From NCBI GenBank assembly GCA_021647405.1, contig JAKIUU010000004.1, forward strand, positions 54,019 to 118,018: a stretch of DNA of 64,000 nt, in the 5' to 3' direction. The DNA is from Flavobacteriaceae bacterium. GTDB taxonomy: Bacteria > Bacteroidota > Bacteroidia > Flavobacteriales > Flavobacteriaceae. Positions 49,409 to 57,429 of this stretch are shown piece by piece. The notes below the pieces were generated by a model. The model had not been told where the DNA came from, searched no databases, and was given only the letters and a program-made list of their open reading frames with translations. How positions within the stretch are numbered: the stretch's first letter is position 1; every line of letters starts with the position of its first letter. The position numbers and the translations under genes were made by a program.

Positions 49409-50470
49409 TTATTTTCTAGCCTTATACAACAGATAAAAATCGGCTAGAACCAATGCAGCCATGGCTTCAACAATGGGTACAGCACGTGGCACAACACAGG
49501 GGTCGTGACGTCCTTTTCCTTGCATTTCTACTTTATTACCACTGCTGTCAATGGTTTCTTGCTTTTGCAAAATAGTAGCCACGGGTTTAAAAGCCACCCG
49601 AAAATAGATGTCCATACCATTGCTAATACCACCTTGAATACCCCCCGATAAGTTTGTTTTGGTAGAACCATCGGTATTAAATAAATCGTTGTGTTTTGAA
49701 CCTGTCATTTTTGCCCCACAAAAACCACTGCCATATTCAAAACCTTTTACGGCATTAATACTCAGCATGGCCTGACCTAAGGCTGCATGAAGCTTGTCAA
49801 AAACAGGTTCTCCAAGACCAACAGGTACATTTTTAACAACACAAGTTACAGTACCGCCAATGGTGTCTCCTTGTTTTTTAACAGTTTCAATTTTATCAAT
49901 CATGGCTTTGGCAATGGTGGCATCAGGACAACGGACAATGTTAGATTCGACTTTTGAAAAATCGAGATCTTGGTATGGTTTCTCCAGAAATAAATCGCCT
50001 ACAGATGAGGTGTAAGCCTTAATGCTGGTATTTTTTAGCAGTTGTTTGGCTACGGCACCAGCCACTACCCAATTGGCAGTTTCGCGTGCAGATGTGCGCC
50101 CACCGCCACGGTGATCGCGAATGCCATATTTTTTATGATAGGTGTAATCGGCATGCGAAGGCCGAAAAACAGCGTCATTATGATTGTAATCTTTTGATTT
50201 CTGATTGGTATTTTTTATGTGAAATCCAATAGGTGTTCCCGTTGTTTTTCCTTCAAATAGGCCTGATAAAAAGTGGACTTCGTCGGCTTCTTTGCGCTGG
50301 GTAACAATTTTAGATTGGCCAGGTTTACGGCGGTTTAATTCTGCTTGAATAGCATTTAAGTCAAGAGATATCCCAGCAGGGCATCCATCAATTATGCCCC
50401 CAATGGCTTCGCCATGTGATTCGCCAAAAGTGCTTAATTTAAAAAGCCTGCCAAAAGAATTACCTGTCAT
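49409..50470 (-). CDS. aroC: Chorismate synthase
   Basis: 353-residue FMN-dependent enzyme converting 5-enolpyruvylshikimate-3-phosphate to chorismate, the final common step of aromatic biosynthesis. Signatures: [20 protein letters not shown] at the N-terminus, [20 protein letters not shown] in the FMN-binding middle, and [20 protein letters not shown] near the C-terminus. Length standard. It is transcribed alone, with a -7 candidate TACCTTTG on the minus strand at 50496-50503. Confidence 0.97.
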   Translation of the reverse strand: MTGNSFGRLFKLSTFGESHGEAIGGIIDGCPAGISLDLNAIQAELNRRKPGQSKIVTQRKEADEVHFLSGLFEGKTTGTPIGFHIKNTNQKSKDYNHNDAVFRPSHADYTYHKKYGIRDHRGGGRTSARETANWVVAGAVAKQLLKNTSIKAYTSSVGDLFLEKPYQDLDFSKVESNIVRCPDATIAKAMIDKIETVKKQGDTIGGTVTCVVKNVPVGLGEPVFDKLHAALGQAMLSINAVKGFEYGSGFCGAKMTGSKHNDLFNTDGSTKTNLSGGIQGGISNGMDIYFRVAFKPVATILQKQETIDSSGNKVEMQGKGRHDPCVVPRAVPIVEAMAALVLADFYLLYKARK

Positions 50471-50495
50471 AATTTATCAGTTTATACTAAAAGTA

Positions 50496-50503
50496 CAAAG
50501 GTA
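50496..50503 (-). promoter_or_regulatory. Candidate -7 promoter element for aroC
   Basis: Minus-strand TACCTTTG fits TAnnTTTG, about 26 bp before the aroC start. No TTG at 19 bp upstream. Confidence 0.4.
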
Positions 50504-50527
50504 CTATTTAATTATTATTTTGATTGT

Positions 50528-51280
50528 TTAGAAAAACCAGAGTTTAATAGCCAAAACAATTATCATGACAATTAAAAATACACGTACAAATCCGTCTCCT
50601 TTTTTTACCTGCCAGCGGCTAGAAATCCATCCGCCAAGAGCGTTGCCGACAGATAGAAACAAACCATATTTCCAGTTGATAACATCTGCATAAACAAAAA
50701 TGGCGATAGACGATAGGTTGTAAACGAGTGCTACAAATACCTTAATAGCATTGCTTTTAACCAAAGTAAAATGATTGATGCTAGAGAGGGCTAAAATGAT
50801 AATAAATCCAACGCCTGCTTGGATAAATCCGCCATAAATTCCTATTAAAAAAAAAGCGCCAATACTGAGCCAAAAGTACTTTCCTTTGATGCGTTCTTTG
50901 GTGATTTCTGGATTTATTTTGGGGTTGGCAACCATGTAAATGACAACCACAACCATAACGATGGATAGAATTTTATTGAATAAATAACCATCAATGTCCA
51001 CGGCTATATTGGCACCAATAATGGCTCCAAAAAAGGCAGAAACAGCTACCCATCCAGAAAATGGGAAATCGGAAACACCTTTACTTTTAAACCCAGCTAC
51101 CGAAAAAATATTCTGAATAACAATGGCAATCCTATTGGTACCATTGGCTACAGTAGGGGGTAATCCTAAAAAAATGAGAATAGGCAAGGTAAGCAGAGAA
51201 CCGCCTCCTGCCAAAATATTGATAAATCCCGCAATAAAGCCAATACCAATAAGTGTGAGTAAATCGTAAGGAAATACCAT
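50528..51280 (-). CDS. TauE/SafE-family sulfite/anion exporter
   Basis: 250 residues, inner-membrane protein with about seven to eight helices (for example LLTLIGIGFIAGFINILAGG, IIILALSSINHFTLVKSNAI, FVRVFLIVMIIVLAIKLWFF). The first repeat holds the family loop AGGGSLLTLPILIFLGLPPT followed by VANGTNR; the second repeat has the similar QAGVGFIIILALS. Transports sulfur-containing anions in characterised members; substrate here unknown. Single gene. Confidence 0.85.
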   Translation of the reverse strand: MVFPYDLLTLIGIGFIAGFINILAGGGSLLTLPILIFLGLPPTVANGTNRIAIVIQNIFSVAGFKSKGVSDFPFSGWVAVSAFFGAIIGANIAVDIDGYLFNKILSIVMVVVVIYMVANPKINPEITKERIKGKYFWLSIGAFFLIGIYGGFIQAGVGFIIILALSSINHFTLVKSNAIKVFVALVYNLSSIAIFVYADVINWKYGLFLSVGNALGGWISSRWQVKKGDGFVRVFLIVMIIVLAIKLWFF

Positions 51281-51382
51281 ATATGTTTTTGAAAAAGTAA
51301 AAGTACTTAAAATAGTTTAGCTGTTTGAATTTATGGGGCTATTTTACTGTTTATACGCTGCGATTTTCTAAATAATTATAGG

Positions 51383-51414
51383 TTGTAATATAGTTAAATA
51401 AAAAGCTATATTTG
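51383..51414 (+). promoter_or_regulatory. Promoter of the amidohydrolase transcription unit
   Basis: TTG (51383-51385), 21-bp spacer, TATATTTG (51407-51414), within the Bacteroidota range of spacing; 38 bp before the start. Confidence 0.65.
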
Positions 51415-51451
51415 GGGATATATAAAGAATTGTATTTGTAAAAAATATTTT

Positions 51452-53212
51452 ATGAACCGTAAAAACAGACTATTTTTAATTGCCATAACCTTAATTACTA
51501 TTGGTTATTTTTTTGTTACAAGCGATTTTAAAAAAGCCAATAGCACCATCTATTATAACGCAACCATAATTACTTTAGAAGATAGTATTCCGGTTGCTGA
51601 AGCCATGCTGGTTGACAAAGGATTGGTAAAAGCTATCGGGACTAACAAAGAAATTTTGGCTCTAAAAACCAATGGCACATTGGCAGTTGATCTAAAAGGC
51701 AAAACAATTGTACCTGGTTTTATTGATAGCCACACACATGTGGCATTGTCGGCATTTTTAGAGAGTATGATCGATTTGTCTGGCTTTAAACACAAAACGA
51801 CTGAAGAAGTTTGGACTTATTTAAAAGAACAAGTAAAAACAAAAAAATCAGGCACGTGGGTTGTTGGTAAAGGAATTGACCCTGTTTTGGTACCAGGTTT
51901 AACCTCGCCCAATTTGGCATTTTTAGACAGTTTGGTGCCCAATAATCCGTTGGTTTTAATCTCGCAAAGTTTGCATACTTATTGGGTAAATTCTAAAGCA
52001 CTCGAAAAAGTTGGGATTGATAAATTCACCAAGAATCCCTCAGAATCTAGTTTTTATGAAAAGGACAGTCTGGGTAATTTAACGGGATTAATAGCCGAAC
52101 AAAAAGCTTTTTTACCCATTTTAGCACAACTTCAAAAAGAAGTATTGACACCTAAAAATTTGATGAATTCGACTACTAAAGTTTTAAGAAATTACGCTAG
52201 GAATGGCAATACCACAGTGGTTTCTACGGGTATTACAATCAATAATGCCAAACCTTTAAGACTCTATGAATTTTTAGCAACCGATACACCAAAATTTATA
52301 AATAAGCTTTTAGCTACTTTCGGATTTTTACCCAAACGGAAACCTTATCCAAGACATTTTATTTACATCCGCAGAGACAAAGATTTTTTATTGCCTAAAA
52401 AACCAATGACAGGCGATTTTTACAATATCTTGGGGGTTAAGTTGTGGTATGATGGATCGCCCTACACAGGTTCTATGTATTTAAACGCCCCTTATTTGAA
52501 TTCAGATTTTTGTCGGAACAGTTTGCGAATTCCTGAAAACTCAAGAGGCAAGGCATTGATAAAAAAGGATGATTTAAAAAATTATATTGTCAAATACACT
52601 TTAAAAGGTTGGCAAATTGCTGTTCATGCACAGGGCGATGTGGCTACTCAGGAGGTTATTGAGGCTTTCGCCGAAGCACATAAAGAGATTGATATTAGAA
52701 ACTTTCGAAACCGCATAGAGCATTGCATATTATTGCCAGAAAGTAGCTTTGATAAAATTGAAAAATTAAATCTGGTGCCAAATTTTCATATCAACCATTT
52801 GTATTATTACGGCAAAGCACTAAGTGATAAAATTATAGGTCCAGAGCGCGCCAAAAAGATTTTGCTTGTTGGTGAAGCGCAAAAACGTCACATAAAATAT
52901 GCTTTACACGCCGATCAACCGATGTTTGAAAGCAAACCTTTTAGGCTCATTCAAACAGCTGTAGAAAGACAGACAAAAGAAAATGACACATTGGGATTTA
53001 ACCAAAGAATTTCTGTATTGGAAGGGTTAAAAGCGATGACTATAAACGCTGCTTGGCAGATTCATAAAGAAGATAAACTGGGCTCTTTAAAGCAAGGAAA
53101 ATATGCCGATTTTGTTGTGTTAGATAAAAATCCACTTGCTATTCCAGTTCATGAATTAGAAACTATTAAAATTATTCAAACCATTATTAACGGAAATGAA
53201 GCCAAAAAATAG
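51452..53212 (+). CDS. YtcJ-like amidohydrolase, membrane-anchored or exported
   Basis: 586 residues. The N-terminus has a hydrophobic signal/anchor (about 6-23, RLFLIAITLITIGYFFVTS). Next comes the amidohydrolase beta-sandwich and TIM barrel: VPGFIDSHTHVALSAF with metal histidines H94 and H96, WQIAVHAQGDVATQEVIEAF, NRIEHCIL, and YALHADQPMFESKPFRLIQT near the C-terminus. The family includes exo-nucleotide/amide hydrolases with many substrates. The promoter at 51383 and the close spacing to the following genes make this the first gene of an extended transcript. Substrate cannot be stated. Confidence 0.85.
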   Translation: MNRKNRLFLIAITLITIGYFFVTSDFKKANSTIYYNATIITLEDSIPVAEAMLVDKGLVKAIGTNKEILALKTNGTLAVDLKGKTIVPGFIDSHTHVALSAFLESMIDLSGFKHKTTEEVWTYLKEQVKTKKSGTWVVGKGIDPVLVPGLTSPNLAFLDSLVPNNPLVLISQSLHTYWVNSKALEKVGIDKFTKNPSESSFYEKDSLGNLTGLIAEQKAFLPILAQLQKEVLTPKNLMNSTTKVLRNYARNGNTTVVSTGITINNAKPLRLYEFLATDTPKFINKLLATFGFLPKRKPYPRHFIYIRRDKDFLLPKKPMTGDFYNILGVKLWYDGSPYTGSMYLNAPYLNSDFCRNSLRIPENSRGKALIKKDDLKNYIVKYTLKGWQIAVHAQGDVATQEVIEAFAEAHKEIDIRNFRNRIEHCILLPESSFDKIEKLNLVPNFHINHLYYYGKALSDKIIGPERAKKILLVGEAQKRHIKYALHADQPMFESKPFRLIQTAVERQTKENDTLGFNQRISVLEGLKAMTINAAWQIHKEDKLGSLKQGKYADFVVLDKNPLAIPVHELETIKIIQTIINGNEAKK

Positions 53213-53342
53213 AACCTATTGTTTTTCCAGAAATGGTGGATTATTGTGTACAGCATTGGCTTTTAAAATGCTTAATGGAAAAGGGGCTGGGAGTAACGAA
53301 GGGTCATTTATTCGAGTTATTGAACAAACTATTGACAATTAA
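53196..53342 (+). CDS. Possible 48-residue linking ORF between amidohydrolase and beta-propeller gene
   Basis: ATG at 53196 overlaps the amidohydrolase end by 17 bp; TAA at 53340-53342 is immediately followed by the ATG of the next gene. The product contains RNGGLLCTALAFKMLNGKGA and ends SFIRVIEQTIDN. I do not recognise the sequence. It may be a translated linker that couples the two genes, or a remnant of a lost gene's C-terminus. The gap would otherwise hold 130 bp of non-coding DNA. Confidence 0.35.
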   Translation: MKPKNRTYCFSRNGGLLCTALAFKMLNGKGAGSNEGSFIRVIEQTIDN

Positions 53343-55757
53343 ATGAAAAGCTGTTTACTTATAATATTAAGTTTGCTATCTCTATCTACATTGGGGCAGT
53401 CTTTAATTTGGCAATCTCTTGGAGAACCAGGAGATGGAGGAGCTGTTACAAGTATAAGGGTAAGCCCATTTAATTCAAATCATATTTTACTTGGAGGCGA
53501 TATTATGGGAAGCGCTTACAGCCTTAATGGTGGTTTAAACTGGCAAGATTCATACGGATTTAACGATTGGAGTATAGGCGATTTTACATGGCATCCTTCA
53601 GCCAGCAATATTGTTTGGGCAGGAACCATGAGTGGCCCTTTTAAAAGCACAGATGGTGGTAAACATTGGCAAATGATGCGGAATGGAATGCCCCCTATTA
53701 GCAATTGGTATTATACTTGTCCCATTCAGAAAATCTTGTTTGACCCTAGTAATGAAAATCATTTATTTGCTTTTGGAGGTTCATTTAGATTTTGGCCCAG
53801 TCAAGGTACACCCAAATGGAATGCCGTTTGGGAAAGTACTGACGGCGGGAATAATTGGTCGCAATTAACAACAATTGGCAATGTATTATCTCCTGGTATC
53901 CTAAATGCTATTTATATTGGTAGTGCTAAAATTGTGACTGCTGTTTATGGTCAAGGTATCTATATAAGTACAGATAATGGGGCTACATGGAATGTTTCAA
54001 ATACGGGTTTATCAAATAATAATGTGACTTGGGTAACAGCCGACCCTGCCAATAGTTCAGTTTTGTATTGCAGCACAAAAAATTATTTATCTGCTAGCAC
54101 CTACCTTCCTGGAGGGATATTTAAATCGACTGACGGCGGTGCTACATGGTCAAACATTTCGAACGGATTAGAGCAAACTTCCGATTCCGATACTAGAATG
54201 GCATCCTACTACAGAATGGTTAAGGTTTCGCCCACAAATAGCAATGTGTTATATACTGCAAATGGCGGATGGTTGAACTCTATGACTTATAAAAGTACAG
54301 ATGGCGGATTATCATGGAATGCCCTATTTAGTACAGCTCCTGCAATTAATACATCTGTTTTTTACAATTTTTCGGGGCCTGAATTATATGTATTTGATTT
54401 CGATCCTAATGACGGAAATACATTAATAGGTGGCAATTGGGAATACGTACTAAAAACAACTGATGGCGGAGTGAACTGGGACGATATGATGAGTAATCCA
54501 ACTTCAATTTCTGGTTATTTTACAGGAACTGGTTATTCAGGAATTGCGGCTGTTAACTTTGAATTTAATCCTTACAATGCAAACGAAGCCGTTTTTCAAG
54601 GAATGGATGATGCAAAATTTGTAATCAGCAAAGACAATTTAAACAGTTGGAAAAGAGGAGGTATTGGAATGTCTAGAATGAACGGAGGAACCGACTTGAC
54701 ATTTGCAGGAATAAACGGAACAACAATTTATTGCACTACAGGTCAAGATTTGAGATTTGACGGTGTTTGGAAATCAATTGATGGAGGTGATAATTGGACT
54801 AACTCAGACCATACTTCTTTTTCAGGATGTACAGCAACAGGAGGTCAACCACTGGGTGTTTATGCCCTACCAAACAATCCAGACATAAGCTGGGTATCTG
54901 TTCAAGATAAAATATACCAAACAACAGATGGTGGTTCTGTATGGGTAGAAGTGTTTGCAGCTGTGGGGATGTCAACAATTACTGTATCAAAAAATAATCC
55001 ATATACATTTTATGTAAATTCACAAAAAGGGGTGTATAAAACAACTGACGGTATCAATTTTTTATTAATGCCAGGAAGTCCTAAAGATGGCCGAAACATA
55101 TTAGTCGATCCAAATAATGACAGCGTTTTGTTTGTTGTCAAATACAAAACAAATGATGGAGAAGAAGGACTTTGGAAATACGATGGTAATTCATGGGCAC
55201 TACTTAGACATGATTTTAATTTGTTTAATGTTGCTGTACAACCTGGGAATTCACAGATAATTTTGGTAGTAACACATGATGAACCCTTTCATGATGTTAT
55301 GGCATCAACAGGTGTATGGCTAAGCACAGACGGCGGTACCAATTGGATTCAAGAAAATTTCGGACTCCCCATATTAAGGGGTAACAGCATTACATTTAAT
55401 CCACATCAACCCAATCAAGTTATAATAGGTTTGGCCGGTAGAGGTTTTTATAAAACAGATATAAGTCAGATATTAGCCATCAATTCTTTTGAATCTGGCA
55501 TTATTTCAAAAATTAAAATTTATCCAAATCCAACCCGAGGTGATATCACTATTTCTTTTATCTTAGACAAACCAAGTAGTGTTGAAATGAATCTTTTTAA
55601 TATTGACGGAAAAAAAATTAAAGAACTTTTTAAGCAGGAGGTATCAAGTGGAAAGCAAAATATTAATTTTAGTACCGATAGATTAGCAAGAGGTGTTTAT
55701 TTTGTACAAATTATCATAAATGGATATGGTTCAATAAAAAAAATAATTATCAATTAA
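53343..55757 (+). CDS. Secreted beta-propeller (BNR/Asp-box) protein with type IX secretion tail
   Basis: 804 residues with a signal peptide (about 1-19, LLSLSTLGQ). About ten Asp-box repeats of the form S-T-D-G-G-x-x-W (KSTDGGKHW, ESTDGGNNW, KSTDGGATW, KTTDGGVNW, LSTDGGTNW) are spread over residues 50-700, as in sialidase/GH74-like or VPS10-like propellers. The N-terminal segment GGAVTSIRVSPFNSNHILLG is similar to GH74-type folds. The C-terminal ~80 residues are a type A sorting domain (KIYPNPTRGDITISF, YFVQIIINGYGSIKKIIIN). Activity unknown; extracellular or surface carbohydrate binding or cleavage is plausible. The stop shares one base with the next ATG (TAATG). Confidence 0.8.
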   Translation: MKSCLLIILSLLSLSTLGQSLIWQSLGEPGDGGAVTSIRVSPFNSNHILLGGDIMGSAYSLNGGLNWQDSYGFNDWSIGDFTWHPSASNIVWAGTMSGPFKSTDGGKHWQMMRNGMPPISNWYYTCPIQKILFDPSNENHLFAFGGSFRFWPSQGTPKWNAVWESTDGGNNWSQLTTIGNVLSPGILNAIYIGSAKIVTAVYGQGIYISTDNGATWNVSNTGLSNNNVTWVTADPANSSVLYCSTKNYLSASTYLPGGIFKSTDGGATWSNISNGLEQTSDSDTRMASYYRMVKVSPTNSNVLYTANGGWLNSMTYKSTDGGLSWNALFSTAPAINTSVFYNFSGPELYVFDFDPNDGNTLIGGNWEYVLKTTDGGVNWDDMMSNPTSISGYFTGTGYSGIAAVNFEFNPYNANEAVFQGMDDAKFVISKDNLNSWKRGGIGMSRMNGGTDLTFAGINGTTIYCTTGQDLRFDGVWKSIDGGDNWTNSDHTSFSGCTATGGQPLGVYALPNNPDISWVSVQDKIYQTTDGGSVWVEVFAAVGMSTITVSKNNPYTFYVNSQKGVYKTTDGINFLLMPGSPKDGRNILVDPNNDSVLFVVKYKTNDGEEGLWKYDGNSWALLRHDFNLFNVAVQPGNSQIILVVTHDEPFHDVMASTGVWLSTDGGTNWIQENFGLPILRGNSITFNPHQPNQVIIGLAGRGFYKTDISQILAINSFESGIISKIKIYPNPTRGDITISFILDKPSSVEMNLFNIDGKKIKELFKQEVSSGKQNINFSTDRLARGVYFVQIIINGYGSIKKIIIN

Positions 55758-57325
55758 TGTCTTACGATTACGACTATATTATTATTGGAAGCGGTTTTGG
55801 CGGATCGGTTAGCGCCTTGCGATTGTCTGAAAAAGGCTATAAAGTTTTGGTTGTTGAAAAAGGAAAATGGTATGCGGCAAACGATTTTGCCAAGACCAAT
55901 TGGCATCTTAAAAAGTGGTTATGGTTGCCTGCTTTCCGATTATTCGGCATCATGAAAATGAGTATTTTTAGGCATATTGTAGTTGTCTCTGGGACTGGTG
56001 TAGGCGGCGGGTCTTTGGTTTATGCAAATACTTTGCCAGTACCTAAAAAACCTTTTTATACCACAGGAAGTTGGCAAAATCTAGAAGATTGGGAAACCAC
56101 TTTAGCACCCTTTTATAAAACAGCTTTAAAAATGTTGGGGGCTCAAAAAAATCCACGTTTATATGATGGCGATAAAGCCCTAAAGAAATTAGCCAAACAA
56201 ATAGGGAGAGAATCTGAATTTGAACACCCCGATGTGTCGGTTTATTTTGGCGATGAAGGCGTAAGAGTTAAAGATCCTTATTTTGACGGTAAGGGCCCTG
56301 ACAGAACAGGCTGTAATTTTTGTGGGGGTTGTATGACAGGATGCCGTAATAATGCCAAAAACACACTCGATAAAAATTACCTTTTTTTAGCCCAACAAAA
56401 TGGTGCTAAAATTCTGGCCGAAACAGTGGTTTATGACGTTGTTCCCATCGATAAGAAAGAGGGAGAGAGTGGTTACAAGGTTTCCTTAAAATCGAGTACA
56501 AAATTATTTAAAACAAAGAAGATACTGACTTCAAAGGGGGTTATTTTTTCTGGAGGCGTTCTGGGTTCAATCAAGTTATTGCTCAAATTAAAGCAAAAAT
56601 CACTGCCTAATTTATCGGACACTTTGGGTGACGGTATTCGCACTAATAACGAGACACTTATAAGCGTTTCTACACTTGATAAAGATAAAGATTTGTCAAA
56701 AGGTGTGGCCATTGGCAGCTTGCTTCATACCGATGCCAACAGCCATCTTGAAATAGTAAGATATTCAAAAGGATCTGGTTTCTGGAAACTTTTTCATTTG
56801 CCTTTGTCTTTAGGTAATAACACGGTGATCCGTTTATTGAGAATGATGGCACAAGTGTTAAAATCGCCTTTGAGTTATTTTAGAATATACTTTTTAAACT
56901 CATGGTCAAAAAACACTGCGGTACTGCTATTTATGCAGACAATTGACAGTACTTTAAAATTTAAAAGAAACATTTTTGGAAAGATGACCTCAACACTTAG
57001 CACGGGTACAAAACCAAGTCCTAATATTCCGGAATCAATAGAATTGACTAAAAAATACAGTAAAATAATCAATGGCAAAGCCACCTCATTGGCTTTAGAA
57101 ACTTTAGCAGGAATACCATCTACGGCGCATATTTTAGGCGGTGCGGTAATGGGTAAAGATCGCACAGAAGGCGTTATTAATAAGCACAATGCCGTTTTTG
57201 GCTATACCAATTTATATGTTATTGATGGTGCTATGATATCTGCAAATATGGGTGTCAATCCTTCGTTATCTATAACCGCTATTGCAGAGCATGCCATGAC
57301 GCATATTCCGTCAAAAAGAGCCTAG
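55757..57325 (+). CDS. GMC-family oxidoreductase, ChoD/cholesterol-oxidase-like with cysteine cluster
   Basis: 522 residues. FAD-binding Rossmann motif IIIGSGFGGSVSALRL (residues 8-23), the second FAD contact VVSGTGVGGGSLVYANTLP, and the C-terminal GMC part (ILGGAVMGKDRTEGV, NLYVIDGAMISANMGVNPSL). Between them lies CNFCGGCMTGC with four cysteines C186, C189, C192 and C196 in ferredoxin-like spacing, followed by RNNAKNTLDKNYL. Members oxidise alcohol groups of sterols or other lipids. It overlaps the propeller gene stop by one base, so the two are translationally linked. Soluble in sequence (no signal peptide). Confidence 0.85.
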   Translation: MSYDYDYIIIGSGFGGSVSALRLSEKGYKVLVVEKGKWYAANDFAKTNWHLKKWLWLPAFRLFGIMKMSIFRHIVVVSGTGVGGGSLVYANTLPVPKKPFYTTGSWQNLEDWETTLAPFYKTALKMLGAQKNPRLYDGDKALKKLAKQIGRESEFEHPDVSVYFGDEGVRVKDPYFDGKGPDRTGCNFCGGCMTGCRNNAKNTLDKNYLFLAQQNGAKILAETVVYDVVPIDKKEGESGYKVSLKSSTKLFKTKKILTSKGVIFSGGVLGSIKLLLKLKQKSLPNLSDTLGDGIRTNNETLISVSTLDKDKDLSKGVAIGSLLHTDANSHLEIVRYSKGSGFWKLFHLPLSLGNNTVIRLLRMMAQVLKSPLSYFRIYFLNSWSKNTAVLLFMQTIDSTLKFKRNIFGKMTSTLSTGTKPSPNIPESIELTKKYSKIINGKATSLALETLAGIPSTAHILGGAVMGKDRTEGVINKHNAVFGYTNLYVIDGAMISANMGVNPSLSITAIAEHAMTHIPSKRA

Positions 57326-57429
57326 CTATGGCATTCTTTTTTTAATATTTCAAACGTTTTCGTAAATTAAACGCCCATCTGGTTATTATTAAGAAAGCTT
57401 TTGTATTTTTCACTTTTAAAATTAAAATT

